In this document: one piece after another, positions 54,594-63,365 of the stretch
How positions within the stretch are numbered: position 1 is the stretch's first letter
How the letters are laid out: every line of letters begins with the position of its first letter
NCBI RefSeq assembly: GCF_007827595.1
Contig: NZ_VISR01000036.1
Span: 30,395-94,394, forward strand
DNA from: Streptomyces sp. BK340
Lineage (GTDB): Bacteria; Actinomycetota; Actinomycetes; Streptomycetales; Streptomycetaceae
Direction of reading: 5' to 3'
Length of the DNA stretch: 64,000 nt
Program-made: the position numbers and the translations under genes
The notes under the pieces: generated by a model
Database searches by the model: none
What the model was told of the DNA's origin: nothing
What the model saw: only the letters and a program-made list of their open reading frames with translations

Positions 54594-54921
54594 GACCCTG
54601 TACTCGCGTTCGCGTCAGGTTCCCGCGTCGCTCGTCGCGGTGATGATCAGCGCGGTGGCTGCGTGGGCACTCGTCCGGGGCAGCAGCGGCGAGCCCGGTG
54701 ATCCGCGGCTGCCCGTGCTCGTCCTCGCTGCGGAGGCGATGGCAGCCTGGATCGGGCTCAGCGGGCAGGACCTCGCGCTGGACCGGACGGCCGCGATCCG
54801 CTGGGTTCCCCGCAGAGCGGCGCACGTGCCGTTCTGCGGCGCGGTCGTGGGCACCTGGACGGTCCTGGTCCTCACGGTTGCCGGCACCGTGGCCTACGCC
54901 GTCGCGAGACCGAGACGGTGA
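54594..54921 (+). pseudogene. Membrane protein remnant with lost start
   Basis: The frame reads LTLYSRSRQVPASLVAVMIS, AVAAWALVRGSSGEPGDPRL, ALDRTAAIRWVPRRAAHVPF and GAVVGTWTVLVLTVAGTVAY. It looks like the N-terminal half of an ABC-type membrane protein of Streptomyces. A stop codon directly precedes the first codon and no good start is present, and it ends after about 109 codons. The stretch 54484-54588 before it carries another scrap (LPRAEQLARIDAMRAAALSC). Confidence 0.45.
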
Positions 54922-55080
54922 CGACCGCGGAGCGGCCGCGCGGGGCTTGCGCACGCGTGGGACGCGTTCTGCCGTGCGTTCCCCACGGTTGCTGCGGCTG
55001 TCGTAGCGGCGCGCGGAGATTGTCGAGTCCCGGCCCGTGTCCGGTGGTGCCTGGCGCGTGACGTAGACTGGGCGCACCGA

Positions 55081-55157
55081 CGCGGGGTGGAGCAGCTCGG
55101 TAGCTCGCTGGGCTCATAACCCAGAGGTCGCAGGTTCAAATCCTGTCCCCGCTACCA
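55081..55157 (+). tRNA. Initiator tRNA-fMet (CAT), CCA encoded
   Basis: 77 nt folding as a full cloverleaf. The acceptor 5' strand CGCGGGG pairs from its second base with CCCCGC. The first base C faces T, so the 1-72 pair is unpaired, an initiator hallmark. The anticodon CAT is at 55115-55117, and the anticodon stem has the three G-C pairs (GGG/CCC) of initiators. The T-loop reads GGTTCAAATCC. CCA is encoded at 55155-55157. It closely resembles bacterial fMet tRNAs. Confidence 0.96.
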
Positions 55158-55162
55158 ACGCA

Positions 55163-55198
55163 CCGGCCCTCCTCGACACCAGCGTCGAGGGGGGCCGG
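55163..55198 (+). terminator. Terminator of the initiator tRNA gene
   Basis: A 15-bp stem with one G-U pair (55163-55177 with 55184-55198) and a 6-nt loop, 5 nt after the tRNA 3' end. Confidence 0.8.
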
Positions 55199-55245
55199 AA
55201 GCATGTGGAGCGCCGGGCCTGTGGAACAGGGGACGGGGTACGGGG

Positions 55246-55572
55246 TCAGGCGAGCGCGTCGCGGAGGTAGGTGGGCAGCATCTGGCAGAGGGCTGGATCC
55301 ACCGTCCGACTCCGGGTGGGAAGTTCGTCCGCTGTGACGGTCAGGCTCTCGCCGTTGCCGGTGCGGACGACCGCCCGGAACGTTTCCCCACATCGGACCG
55401 GACCGCGCGCGAGATGACCGGCCAAGACGGCACGGCAGAACTCGGCCGGGTCCGCGTCGGTGGTCGCACGTCCGTAGCCCTTGCTGATCCACACACGGCT
55501 GAACGGTTCGTACAGCTGGACCTCCCACACCAGGCAGGCAGCATCACTCTCACGGGACATGACTGCGATCAT
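55246..55572 (-). CDS. Small conserved-looking hypothetical protein
   Basis: About 108 residues from ATG 55572 (ATG 55560 also possible): AACLVWEVQLYEPFSRVWIS, EFCRAVLAGHLARGPVRCGE, RAVVRTGNGESLTVTADELP and LCQMLPTYLRDALA. Soluble alpha/beta. Such proteins occur as single genes beside tRNAs and in immunity-gene sets; function unknown. Confidence 0.55.
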   Translation of the reverse strand: MIAVMSRESDAACLVWEVQLYEPFSRVWISKGYGRATTDADPAEFCRAVLAGHLARGPVRCGETFRAVVRTGNGESLTVTADELPTRSRTVDPALCQMLPTYLRDALA

Positions 55573-55875
55573 GCCCTGGACCACCCACCGCACCTCCCCT
55601 ACCAGCCAGTACTGTCCGAAAGAAGGCCATGCCGCCGCTCGGCCACCTGCTCCCGCAGCGCCGCGGCCGTCCCTTGCGGGCACCCGTTGTGGCGGCGCAT
55701 ACGTCATTCCTGCCCTTCGGTGCAGTCGCCCATCACCCGGGCGCACGGCTCGCTCCTGCTTCTGCCGTGATGCAGCTGTGCACGCAGGGATCCGCCCCCT
55801 AGCGGGCGAGGGTGGCGAACCGCTCGCGTCGGATAGCCGGCTGCTCTCGTCACCACGCGGCTCGCGGTGACCGCA

Positions 55876-56244
55876 CTATCCGGCCGCCGTAACCGCAACC
55901 CCACGAGCGGCCCGGTAGGCGGCGATGAGGGCCGTGAGCTGCCGGTTGAACCCCTCGGCCTCCTGCAGGGCCGCCTCCGGCATCGGATCGTCGGCGCCAT
56001 AGCCGAGAGCCGGGCGGCCGACGAGGTGCTCGCACAGCGCGTCCAGGCGGTCAAGGAGGGCGGCCCGGCGCGCCTGCTCAGGGCTCAGCGACCGCAGCCA
56101 GACAAGGCGTTCCACAGCCGTCTCCGGGCGCACGGGCAGGGAGCGGCGGATACCGTCGGCCCGCTCGGCGAGAGTGTTCCACACAGGCCGGCGCAGCATC
56201 GCGATCAGTACGTCGGGGACGGGTTCCACGGTGGTGGGCGTCAT
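55876..56244 (-). CDS. Small helical protein of unknown function
   Basis: 122 residues from ATG 56244, with GGGGGA upstream: VEPVPDVLIAMLRRPVWNTL, VERLVWLRSLSPEQARRAAL, LDRLDALCEHLVGRPALGYG and ALQEAEGFNRQLTALIAAYR. Nearly all helix. Not recognised. Confidence 0.5.
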   Translation of the reverse strand: MTPTTVEPVPDVLIAMLRRPVWNTLAERADGIRRSLPVRPETAVERLVWLRSLSPEQARRAALLDRLDALCEHLVGRPALGYGADDPMPEAALQEAEGFNRQLTALIAAYRAARGVAVTAAG

Positions 56245-56490
56245 GTCCCCCACCGTCGCAGGAGGCACTGACAACGCGGCGCAGCCGGGACGCCAGGTCA
56301 GCCGTCCGGGCAGCGCACTGTAATGCAGTCGGGTCAGTCCAAGGCGTTGCGGTCACCGCCGGGCCCGAGGCAGGAACGCGCCGGCTGTTCGGGGCGTCGT
56401 CGGATCGGACGGAAGCTTCCGAGGCGTCTCCTCCTCCGCCTGCGAGCTCGCGGTGCAGCTGCGCGGCATTCTGCGCGCGCCGCCCGGGCA

Positions 56491-56919
56491 TCATACGAAG
56501 TCGGCGGCCGACTCCATCCTCAGCAGGACGTCCCTCCATTCCGCGCCGGAGAGCTGCATGGCCGCCCGCCGCAGGTCAAGGGGGTGACCTGCGGCAAGCG
56601 ATGCGGCGATCTGCAGCACGGTCAGATGGGGGCCCATGGTGCCGGGCTCTCGGCGGTTGTCGTCCAGCAGCGCGGGCGTGCGCAGCAGCTTCAGGACACC
56701 CGCCCAGTTGACCGAGGTCGGGCGGTCGTACGGCTCTACGGCGTCCAGCGCGGGCTCCTCGATGAACCGGCGCAGCCAGTAGCCGCCGCGGAAGGAGGCG
56801 AGGACCACCGTCGCCCTCCTCATCTGGTGGTTGCCCACTGACTCCACAAGCTGTCGGGCCATGATCGCCGCTTGGGGGGCTTGCAGAACGGACAGCTCGT
56901 CGGCCTGATTGGTAGTCAT
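56491..56919 (-). CDS. Small hypothetical protein
   Basis: 142 residues from ATG 56919: DELSVLQAPQAAIMARQLVE, TVVLASFRGGYWLRRFIEEP, AGVLKLLRTPALLDDNRREP and DLRRAAMQLSGAEWRDVLLR. Soluble, coding-like. Divergent from the ADP-ribosylglycohydrolase gene, so it may share its promoter region. No family recognised. Confidence 0.55.
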   Translation of the reverse strand: MTTNQADELSVLQAPQAAIMARQLVESVGNHQMRRATVVLASFRGGYWLRRFIEEPALDAVEPYDRPTSVNWAGVLKLLRTPALLDDNRREPGTMGPHLTVLQIAASLAAGHPLDLRRAAMQLSGAEWRDVLLRMESAADFV

Positions 56920-57186
56920 GCTGCTACTATGCGGCGGCTGGAGAGAGGGGCTCTGCGCGGCGCCAGCCCCTGTCACACGAACAGACCAGGCCGCTTTGCC
57001 CGAGGGCTCACGGACTCTCACGGCCGACAGGAAAGCGGCGGTGGCACGGCGGCACGGCCCGGCAGAATCGGTGACCCTGTGCGGAGAGTCATCGCGCAAT
57101 CCACGACCCAGCAGCATGTCCGGATCGGAAGCCTTCCGCTCCAAAAACAGAGCGCAGAAGCGCCGCCGCGCTGCGAAACTGTCCCG

Positions 57187-58098
57187 ATGATCACCGTGCC
57201 CACTGCTGTGCTGGATTCGTTGTACGGGCTCGCGTTCGGCGACGCCTTCGGTGACCGGTGGTTCGGCATCCTGCGCCGGGACGGGCCGGCAGGCCTGGAG
57301 GCGCGGACGTTGCCTCCCGAACCGCTGTGGCGGTGGAGTGACGACACCGCCCAAGCGCTCGTTCTCGTCCGGGAACTCGCCGAGGGTGGCGGCACCGTCG
57401 ACCAGGACCGCCTCGCCCTGCGCTTCGCGGCAGCCTACGCCGACGACACGCACCGCGGGTACGGGGCCTCGATGCATGACGTGCTCCGCCGGATCGGCGC
57501 GGGCGAGCCCTGGCAGGAGGTGGTCGCCGGACAGTTCGGCGGCCAAGGCTCCTGGGGCAACGGCGCAGCCATGCGCGCCGCCCCGCTCGGCGCCTGGCAC
57601 TCCGCCGACCTCGATGCGGTCGCTGAGCAGGCCGCCCGCCAGGGCGCGGTCTCGCACCACCACCCGGAGGCGGTCACTGGAGCGGTGGCGGTCGCCCTCG
57701 CCGCGGCGCTGGCCACCCGCAGCCGGGGCGAGGACGCCCCGGCCAGGTCGGATTTCCTCCAGGCTGTCGCCGAACGGCTCCCCGACAGCGACGTCCGGTC
57801 GGGAGTGCGGGTCGCGGCCAGGATGCCGGATCGCACCTCGGTTCGGCATGCCGCGGAGGTGCTGGGCTCCGGGTACCAGATGTCAGGGCCCGACACCGTC
57901 CCGTACGCCCTGTGGTGCGCGGCGGGGCACCTCGACGACCTGCACGAGGGCCTGTGGTTCACGGTTGCCGGTCGCGGCGACATCGACACCACCTGCGCCA
58001 TCGCGGGCGGGGTGATCGCCGCCCGCACGGGCGTCGCTGCCCTCCCCCCTGCCTGGCACGCAGCCTGTGAACCGCTGCCCCCGGTCGTCACGGAGTAG
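57187..58098 (+). CDS. ADP-ribosylglycohydrolase family protein (DraG-like)
   Basis: A 303-residue enzyme. The binuclear metal site is visible: GLAFGDAFGD at 14-23, WSDDT at 50-54 (S51, D52, D53) and GRGDIDTT at 262-269 (D265, D267). HHHPEAVTGAVAVALAAALA is the central helix. Such enzymes remove ADP-ribose from proteins or small molecules. ATG 57187 opens the fold. There is no ADP-ribosyltransferase next to it, so the substrate is open; it lies amid immunity-type orphan genes, which would suit defence against an ADP-ribosylating toxin. Confidence 0.85.
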   Translation: MITVPTAVLDSLYGLAFGDAFGDRWFGILRRDGPAGLEARTLPPEPLWRWSDDTAQALVLVRELAEGGGTVDQDRLALRFAAAYADDTHRGYGASMHDVLRRIGAGEPWQEVVAGQFGGQGSWGNGAAMRAAPLGAWHSADLDAVAEQAARQGAVSHHHPEAVTGAVAVALAAALATRSRGEDAPARSDFLQAVAERLPDSDVRSGVRVAARMPDRTSVRHAAEVLGSGYQMSGPDTVPYALWCAAGHLDDLHEGLWFTVAGRGDIDTTCAIAGGVIAARTGVAALPPAWHAACEPLPPVVTE

Positions 58099-58109
58099 GA
58101 ACTCCTCTC

Positions 58110-58275
58110 GGGATGAGTTCAGGCGTCTCCAGCAGGTGGGAGCGCATCCGAGGGTCAGGAAGGTTTGGTGGATGTCGTCGCGGATCTCCCAGCGGATCCG
58201 CAGACGGCGGAACCAGTTCGGATGGGCGAACGCGCGCTCCACGGGCCGGCGTTGGGTGCCCGGGCGGGAGCAGTG
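58110..58275 (-). pseudogene. IS5-type transposase C-terminal scrap
   Basis: The minus frame reads RPVERAFAHPNWFRRLRIRW then EIRDDIHQTFLTLGCAPTCW, the end of IS5-group transposases ((V)ERAFAHLHWFRRLRIRWE...). The remainder is lost. Confidence 0.7.
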
Positions 58276-58677
58276 TTCAGCGCCGCGGCGAGCGATCAGT
58301 GGCTTCGCTGCGAGGCCCGTACGAGTCTGCGGTACTGGTCGTGGTCGTCCAGCGCCACGTACGGCCGGCGCCCGCGCTGACCGCGCCCTCCGCAAGGGCC
58401 GCATTTGGGGTGGTGTGCTGGAAGACACGAGTGGCGGGCTCGTCCCATGTACTGCGGCACTTGCCGGTCAAGCCCGCGTCGTACGGTGCCCTGAGGTCTC
58501 CCCGGGCTCGCAGGGCCGAGGGGAAGCATCGGCTGTTGGCGGGGCGCCTGCGTACTGGACGTACCTGGTGCTCCGCCGACGCAGCGAGGTGCGGTGCCGG
58601 GCGGCGCGGGTCAGGCAAGATCCGGAAGAGATGGCCTGGGGCCTGCGTTGTCAGTGGCCCGTGGCACAGTGCACCGC
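58276..58677. other. Decayed DNA without supported gene
   Basis: 402 bp between the transposase scrap and the SMI1-like gene with only chance frames. Confidence 0.35.
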
Positions 58678-59322
58678 ATGAACGAGGACATGCACGGCGC
58701 CGCGCTGATCGACCGGGTGATCGAACGGGTCCGGGAGCAGGGCTGGCCCACCTGCGACGCCCCGGACCTCGATGAACCTGTGCCGCTGGCGCCCGAGGTG
58801 CTCGACCGGCTGAGGCTGCCCGGCGGCCGGCCGCTGCCGCCCAGCCTGCGCCGCTGGCTGGCCTTCGACGGCTCCTGGCTCGCCGACGTCGGCTGGTACG
58901 AGGACCCGGCCGAGCCCGTCCTCGGCGACCGGGGGCTGGGGGCGACGGCGGAGTGGATGTACGGCTCCTGCGGCGGCATGGCCGCGCTGTTCGGCGACTT
59001 CGAGGAACTGCTGCCCGCCGTGTGCCTGCCGCTTGTCGGCGGCAGCGACTCGCGCCGCCTGCTCTACCTGGGCTCGCCGGACTCCACGGGCGAGTACCCG
59101 GTGCTGGTGACCGATATCGACGACCTGCCGTACGTGGCCGTGATGTACCCCGGTCTCGACGTGTACCTCGCGGACCTGGCCGACGTCCTGGATCTGGACT
59201 TCGACACCTACACCTCGCTCGCCGAGGATCCCGAGTACGCCGCGCGCATGGCCGAGCACGCGGAGAACACCGGACTCGGCCCGGACGGACTGGAGTTCCA
59301 CGAACTCGGCCTCTCCGACTAA
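58678..59322 (+). CDS. SMI1/KNR4-like protein, stop codon inside an IS end
   Basis: A 214-residue protein: LAPEVLDRLRLPGGRPLPPS, LRRWLAFDGSWLADVGWYED, AALFGDFEELLPAVCLPLVG, RLLYLGSPDSTGEYPVLVTD and VMYPGLDVYLADLADVLDLD, resembling SUKH/SMI1-KNR4 proteins, many of which are immunity proteins of contact-dependent toxins. ATG 58678. The last codon GAC is followed by TAA at 59320-59322, which is inside the 30-bp inverted repeat of the IS at 59319. The real C-terminus may have been longer. Confidence 0.75.
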   Translation: MNEDMHGAALIDRVIERVREQGWPTCDAPDLDEPVPLAPEVLDRLRLPGGRPLPPSLRRWLAFDGSWLADVGWYEDPAEPVLGDRGLGATAEWMYGSCGGMAALFGDFEELLPAVCLPLVGGSDSRRLLYLGSPDSTGEYPVLVTDIDDLPYVAVMYPGLDVYLADLADVLDLDFDTYTSLAEDPEYAARMAEHAENTGLGPDGLEFHELGLSD

Positions 59323-60371
59323 CGACCTCGTGCACGGTTAGCCGTGGCACATCGAGGAGTGTGGCGTTGTCGGTATTCACGCTCGAAGGGCGTCGTCGAG
59401 GGTGGCGGTCTGCTGGTGTGAGAGCAGACCGGCGACGGCTTGGACGATGTCACTCATGTGTTCGCGTCGGCCATGGTGGCGAGCGAGAGCCCGCCAGTTT
59501 TTGAGGTGTGCAATGCCGTGCTCGACGCGGATACGCCGTGAGGGGTGCGCCTTGCGCTGGAGTTCGTGCCGTTCCTCGTACCAGGCGGGAGCATTCTTCT
59601 TGAACTTGCGATGTGGCGGCGTCACCACACGTCCGCCGGTCTGCGCTCCCATGCCCTGGTAACCGGCGTCCGCGAGGATCTCCATGAACGGACCGTCGGC
59701 CAGGAGCTGGGCCAGTCCGAGCTGTCGGGCCTGGGTGATGTCGGCGCAGCTGCCCGGCCGGACCGGGCTGCAGAACAGTACGCGCCCGTCCGCGTCCGTG
59801 AGGACCATGAACTTCACGGCGTTCTGCTTGGTCTTTCCGGAGACGAACTTGTCCCGGTCCTTGCGGCCTGCGGCCGCGCGTCGTACACGGATCTCTGTGC
59901 CGTCGATGATCCCGGTCCGACCGTCGACACCCAGATACTCGACGACCTCGGCAAGAGTACGCAGCCGGACGTCCGGCGCGACGGTGCATCCCCGCTGCGC
60001 GAGCAGGGGCCGTACCTCGCCGATGGCGCGCGTGAGGGTGGAGCGGTCCACGCCGAACCAGCAGGCCAGCACGACATGAGTGGTGCCATGGCGCAGACTC
60101 ACCGGAGTGGCCGGCAGTCGGTCGACGAAGACGAACTTGTGCTTCGCCCCAGCCCTACGGCCCGTCGCCGCGGCCGAGCCACCAGGCGTGCCTGCTGCCG
60201 TTCGTGCCACAACGGCCCTACCTCAGCAATGAGTTCAGCAATCACCATGGGCGACAGCCCGGTGACCCGGTACTCCGCCGCGATCAACTCGCGCGCCCCA
60301 GCCCCCACCATGCATGGTCCAACGAGCTACCCGGGCGCCGAGCCACGGCTAACCGTGCACGAGGTCGTTAG
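59319..60371 (-). mobile_element. IS5-family insertion sequence with 30-bp perfect inverted repeats
   Basis: The left end (59319-59348), starting CTAACGACCTCGTGCACGGT, and the right end (60342-60371) are perfect inverted copies over 30 bp. The 1053-bp element carries one transposase in minus orientation. No direct target repeat is obvious. The perfect repeats argue for a recent arrival. Confidence 0.85.
59377..60311 (-). pseudogene. IS5-family DDE transposase, single frameshift
   Basis: The N-terminal frame from ATG 60311 (GARELIAAEYRVTGLSPMVI, then AELIAEVGPLWHERQQARLV) and the main frame to 59377 (FVFVDRLPATPVSLRHGTTH, GIIDGTEIRVRRAAAGRKDR, GSCADITQARQLGLAQLLAD, EILADAGYQGMGAQTGGRVV and RRIRVEHGIAHLKNWRALAR) join if one base is added at the CCC run 60153-60155. 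The DDE motifs (DGTEIRV, DAGYQG, VEHGIAHLK) are intact. Either a mutation, a sequencing slip, or a programmed shift. Confidence 0.8.
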
Positions 60372-60626
60372 CCCATCATGCCTGCGCAACGCCGTCGGCA
60401 TCCCAGTGAGCCTGCCCGGAGGGGCAGTTGGAGTTGCAGCCCATGGCCGCCTTGGAGACGACAGCGGACGTGATGGTCGTGCCGCCCGACCACCCCGAGC
60501 TCGGTGCCAGGCCGTTCCCCCACTGGATGCCGCTGGACCGGCTTTACGCCCTGGCCGTCGACGAACGGGCGGATCCTGCGACGTTGGCACCCGTGCGGAC
60601 CGATGGCATGGTGCTGCTCGCGCCGG

Positions 60627-60986
60627 TCACTTCCGCTCCAGCGCGGCCAGTCGCAGCTCAAGCTGGTCAACTCGGTGCCGTAGCAGGGTGACCTGGGCTT
60701 CCAGGCTGACTTCTCGCTCCGCCCTGCGCTGAATGCGCGGTGACGCGGCGGCGCGCTCGATCACCGCGTCCAGCCGGACCAGGCGCTGCGGCCCGTTGGG
60801 GCCGTCCACCAGCCGGGACTGGATCTCGCCGTTGCGGTACCAGGACCGCAGGGCCGAGCGGGAAACGCTGGTCTCGGCTTCGGCCTTGGCCAACGTGACC
60901 CAGGGTGTCTCGTCCAGTTGCTCGAACAGCTCCAGCTCGTTCTGCCAGCGCGCGAGGCGGTCCTCCCAGTCCGACGGTGTCTCCAT
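60627..60986 (-). CDS. Helix-turn-helix regulator with coiled-coil tail (MerR-like)
   Basis: 119 residues: WEDRLARWQNELELFEQLDE, WVTLAKAEAETSVSRSALRS then WYRNGEIQSRLVDGPNGPQR, a winged-helix/MerR-type DNA-binding unit, and a heptad tail (VSLEAQVTLLRHRVDQLELR). ATG 60986. Divergent from the ClpC-N protein gene, with a dyad in the promoter between them, so it is the likely regulator of that operon. The 255 bp at its 3' side (60372-60626) hold a coding-like scrap, DVMVVPPDHPELGARPFPHW, that I cannot identify. Confidence 0.7.
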   Translation of the reverse strand: METPSDWEDRLARWQNELELFEQLDETPWVTLAKAEAETSVSRSALRSWYRNGEIQSRLVDGPNGPQRLVRLDAVIERAAASPRIQRRAEREVSLEAQVTLLRHRVDQLELRLAALERK

Positions 60987-61029
60987 CACACCCTCCCTCC
61001 AGCACGGTGACCCTATCAATGGCAGTGTA

Positions 61030-61057
61030 TTGACATGGTTGGGACCATGGAACCATG
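61030..61057. promoter_or_regulatory. Dyad in the divergent promoter of the ClpC-N operon
   Basis: CATGGTT (61034-61040) and AACCATG (61051-61057) flank GGGACCATGG, and a TTGACA hexamer (61030-61035) overlaps the left arm. The right arm contains the ATG of the plus-strand gene. A regulator binding here would block both directions. Confidence 0.5.
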
Positions 61058-62026
61058 ACTTTTGAAAGGTTCACGGTGAAAGCCCGTCAGGCGGTCGTCG
61101 CGGCCCAGGAGCAGGCGAGGCTGCTCAAGCACAGCCACATCGGCACGGAGCACATCCTGTTGGGGCTGCTCGACGTGCCGGACAGCATGGCTGCGAAGGT
61201 TCTGCACCGGCTCGGGTACGACAAGGAGACGGCACAGGTCGACATCGCCGCGGTGGTCAAGCCCGGCACGAAGGAGCTGAGGGGCCACATCCCGTTCGCA
61301 CCGCCCGCGAAGAAGACACTGGAACTCGCCCTGCGCGAGGCGCAGCAGCTGCACCACAACGACATCGGAACGGAACACATCCTGCTCGCCCTGGTCAGGG
61401 AGGGTGAGGGCGTCGGCGCGAAGGTGCTTGCCGAACGGATCGATCCGATCAGCAAGATCCGTGCCGCGGTGCTCGCATCAGCAGAGGGATCACAGGATGT
61501 CGCGGCCGGCCCATGGCCAACCGGCACCCCTGCCACCGAGGACACCTTGTCCACCGCCAGCGCACTGGCCGGTGGCTCACCGGTCGGCAGCCATCACCTG
61601 CTCGAGGCGATGCTGCGGGTGGAGAACAGCATGGCGGCCAGGGCGCTACGCGAACTCGGGGTCGACCCGGACGCGGTCGCCGCCAAGATCGACGAGCTGG
61701 ATCCGGAGACGACCACGGACGCGAACCCGGAGGAGGCCGCCGCCCGCAAGATGGAGATCCGGCTGGTCGACGATGAGGTGCACCTGATCCTGCGGGACCC
61801 GACGACGGTCACGATCGCCAAGAACCTCACCGAGCTGTCCGGCGGCCCGATCCAGGGCGTCGGGCCGGTCGTCGGCATGTTCGTCCCGCTCTGGCGGTCG
61901 ACCAACGAACTGCTGCTGCAGATTCAGCGCATGCTCGAACCGGAACCCGAAGAGGAGGACGGATCTGCCGCGGGCAAGGTGGCCAAGGCCGTGCGCACGG
62001 TTCTCACGCCCCGGCTCCGCCGGTGA
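61055..62026 (+). CDS. Stand-alone Clp N-domain protein
   Basis: A 323-residue protein. Residues 1-140 hold the double Clp_N repeat: FERFTVKARQAVVAAQEQAR, LKHSHIGTEHILLGLLDVPD, PPAKKTLELALREAQQLHHN and DIGTEHILLALVREGEGVGA. A third, degenerate repeat follows (SPVGSHHLLEAMLRVENSMA). No AAA+ ATPase domain follows; instead there is a soluble C-terminal part (IRLVDDEVHLILRDPTTVTI). It may act as an adaptor or stress binder for Clp chaperones. It is the first gene of an operon with the monooxygenase. Confidence 0.82.
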   Translation: MTFERFTVKARQAVVAAQEQARLLKHSHIGTEHILLGLLDVPDSMAAKVLHRLGYDKETAQVDIAAVVKPGTKELRGHIPFAPPAKKTLELALREAQQLHHNDIGTEHILLALVREGEGVGAKVLAERIDPISKIRAAVLASAEGSQDVAAGPWPTGTPATEDTLSTASALAGGSPVGSHHLLEAMLRVENSMAARALRELGVDPDAVAAKIDELDPETTTDANPEEAAARKMEIRLVDDEVHLILRDPTTVTIAKNLTELSGGPIQGVGPVVGMFVPLWRSTNELLLQIQRMLEPEPEEEDGSAAGKVAKAVRTVLTPRLRR

Positions 62027-62082
62027 AGCGGCTGATCAGCGGGCCGGAACCTGGCGGTGGGTCAGGCAAGGACGGGGACTTG

Positions 62083-63204
62083 GTGAGCGCAACCGTCACC
62101 ATCGTCGGAGCCGGCTTGGGCGGCCTGGCCCTTGCCCGTGTGCTGTATGTCAACGGCATCGACGCCGTCGTGTACGAACGTGAATCGGCACGCTACGCGC
62201 GCGGTCAGGGCGGCATGCTCGATCTGCACTCCGGGACCGGGCAGCGGGCGATGCGCGAGGCCGGTCTGATCGATGAGTTCCACGCGATTGCCCGTCGTGC
62301 GGGCCAGGACCTACGACTTCTCGAGCCGGACGGCACTCTGCTACTGCAGGAGGACACGCCCGACGACGCCCCGCTCGATCGACCAGAGGTCGACCGCGCC
62401 GATCTGCGCAACGTGCTGCTGGACTCTCTGCCCGAACACGCGGTGCGCTGGGGGCACTCGCTCGAATCCGCCGGCAATGGCCTGCTGCACTTCGCCGACG
62501 GCAGCAGCGCGACGTACGACCTGCTGGTCGGCGCCGACGGCGCGGACTCCCGGGTCCGCGCGCTGCTCACCGACGCCCGACCAGTGCCCACCGGCCAATA
62601 CGTCGTTGAGCTCGGCATTCCCGACATCGACCGCACTCACCCCGACCTCGCGGCGATGGTTGGGCGCGGCAACTGCTGGGTGCTCGGCAACGGACAATCC
62701 CTGTCGGCCCAGCGCAACGGCGACGGCCGCGTACGGATCTATCTCAGCTTCTACGACACCGCCGAGGACTGGTTCGCGACCAGTGGGATCCCGTTCGGCG
62801 ACCCGGCTGTCGCCCGGGGGCGACTGATCGACCTGTTCACCGGCTGGGACTCACGGTTCACCGCACTGATCGCCGCCTGCGACGACACGGTCCTGCCGCG
62901 GTCGATCACCACTCTCCCGGTCGGCCTGACCTGGCCGTCGAGGCCAGGCGTCACACTGCTCGGCGATGCCGCGCACCTGATGCCGCCGGTGGGGCAGGGC
63001 GCCAACATGGCGCTGCTCGACGGCGCCCTGCTCGGTCTCGCGCTGGCCGCGCACGCGGACGACTTTCCCGCCGCCGTCAAGGAATACGAACGCGAGATGT
63101 TCGAACGCACCGGCGCCGCCGGTCGGCAGTCCGCGCGCATCCAGGAAATGCTGATGTCGCCGGATGCCGGCCGGAACATGCTCGCTTTCTTCCAACCTGG
63201 CTGA
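62083..63204 (+). CDS. FAD-dependent monooxygenase (TetX/PHBH family)
   Basis: A 373-residue flavoprotein. The N-terminal dinucleotide fold is TVTIVGAGLGGLALARVLYV, the NADPH/FAD DG motif DLLVGADGADSRVR, and the FAD GD motif GVTLLGDAAHLMPPVGQGAN. The group hydroxylates or inactivates aromatic antibiotics such as tetracyclines. GTG 62083 is chosen because it begins the fold and has AAGGA 10 nt upstream; an earlier GTG at 62023 overlaps the stop of the Clp_N gene and would add 20 residues. Induced with the Clp_N gene, probably. Confidence 0.85.
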   Translation: MSATVTIVGAGLGGLALARVLYVNGIDAVVYERESARYARGQGGMLDLHSGTGQRAMREAGLIDEFHAIARRAGQDLRLLEPDGTLLLQEDTPDDAPLDRPEVDRADLRNVLLDSLPEHAVRWGHSLESAGNGLLHFADGSSATYDLLVGADGADSRVRALLTDARPVPTGQYVVELGIPDIDRTHPDLAAMVGRGNCWVLGNGQSLSAQRNGDGRVRIYLSFYDTAEDWFATSGIPFGDPAVARGRLIDLFTGWDSRFTALIAACDDTVLPRSITTLPVGLTWPSRPGVTLLGDAAHLMPPVGQGANMALLDGALLGLALAAHADDFPAAVKEYEREMFERTGAAGRQSARIQEMLMSPDAGRNMLAFFQPG

Positions 63205-63365
63205 ATGGGCCTTTTTCATCCTCAGCGCGAAGTTCGAGGGGAGGACGGCTACGACGAGGGGCTGACGAAGGTCGTGCTGATTCCGGACTCATCTAGGAAC
63301 AGGGCTGTCCTAGTTGATCCCTAGTCTCGTTACGTCACGAAGAACCACAGGAGGGGGCGACACCG

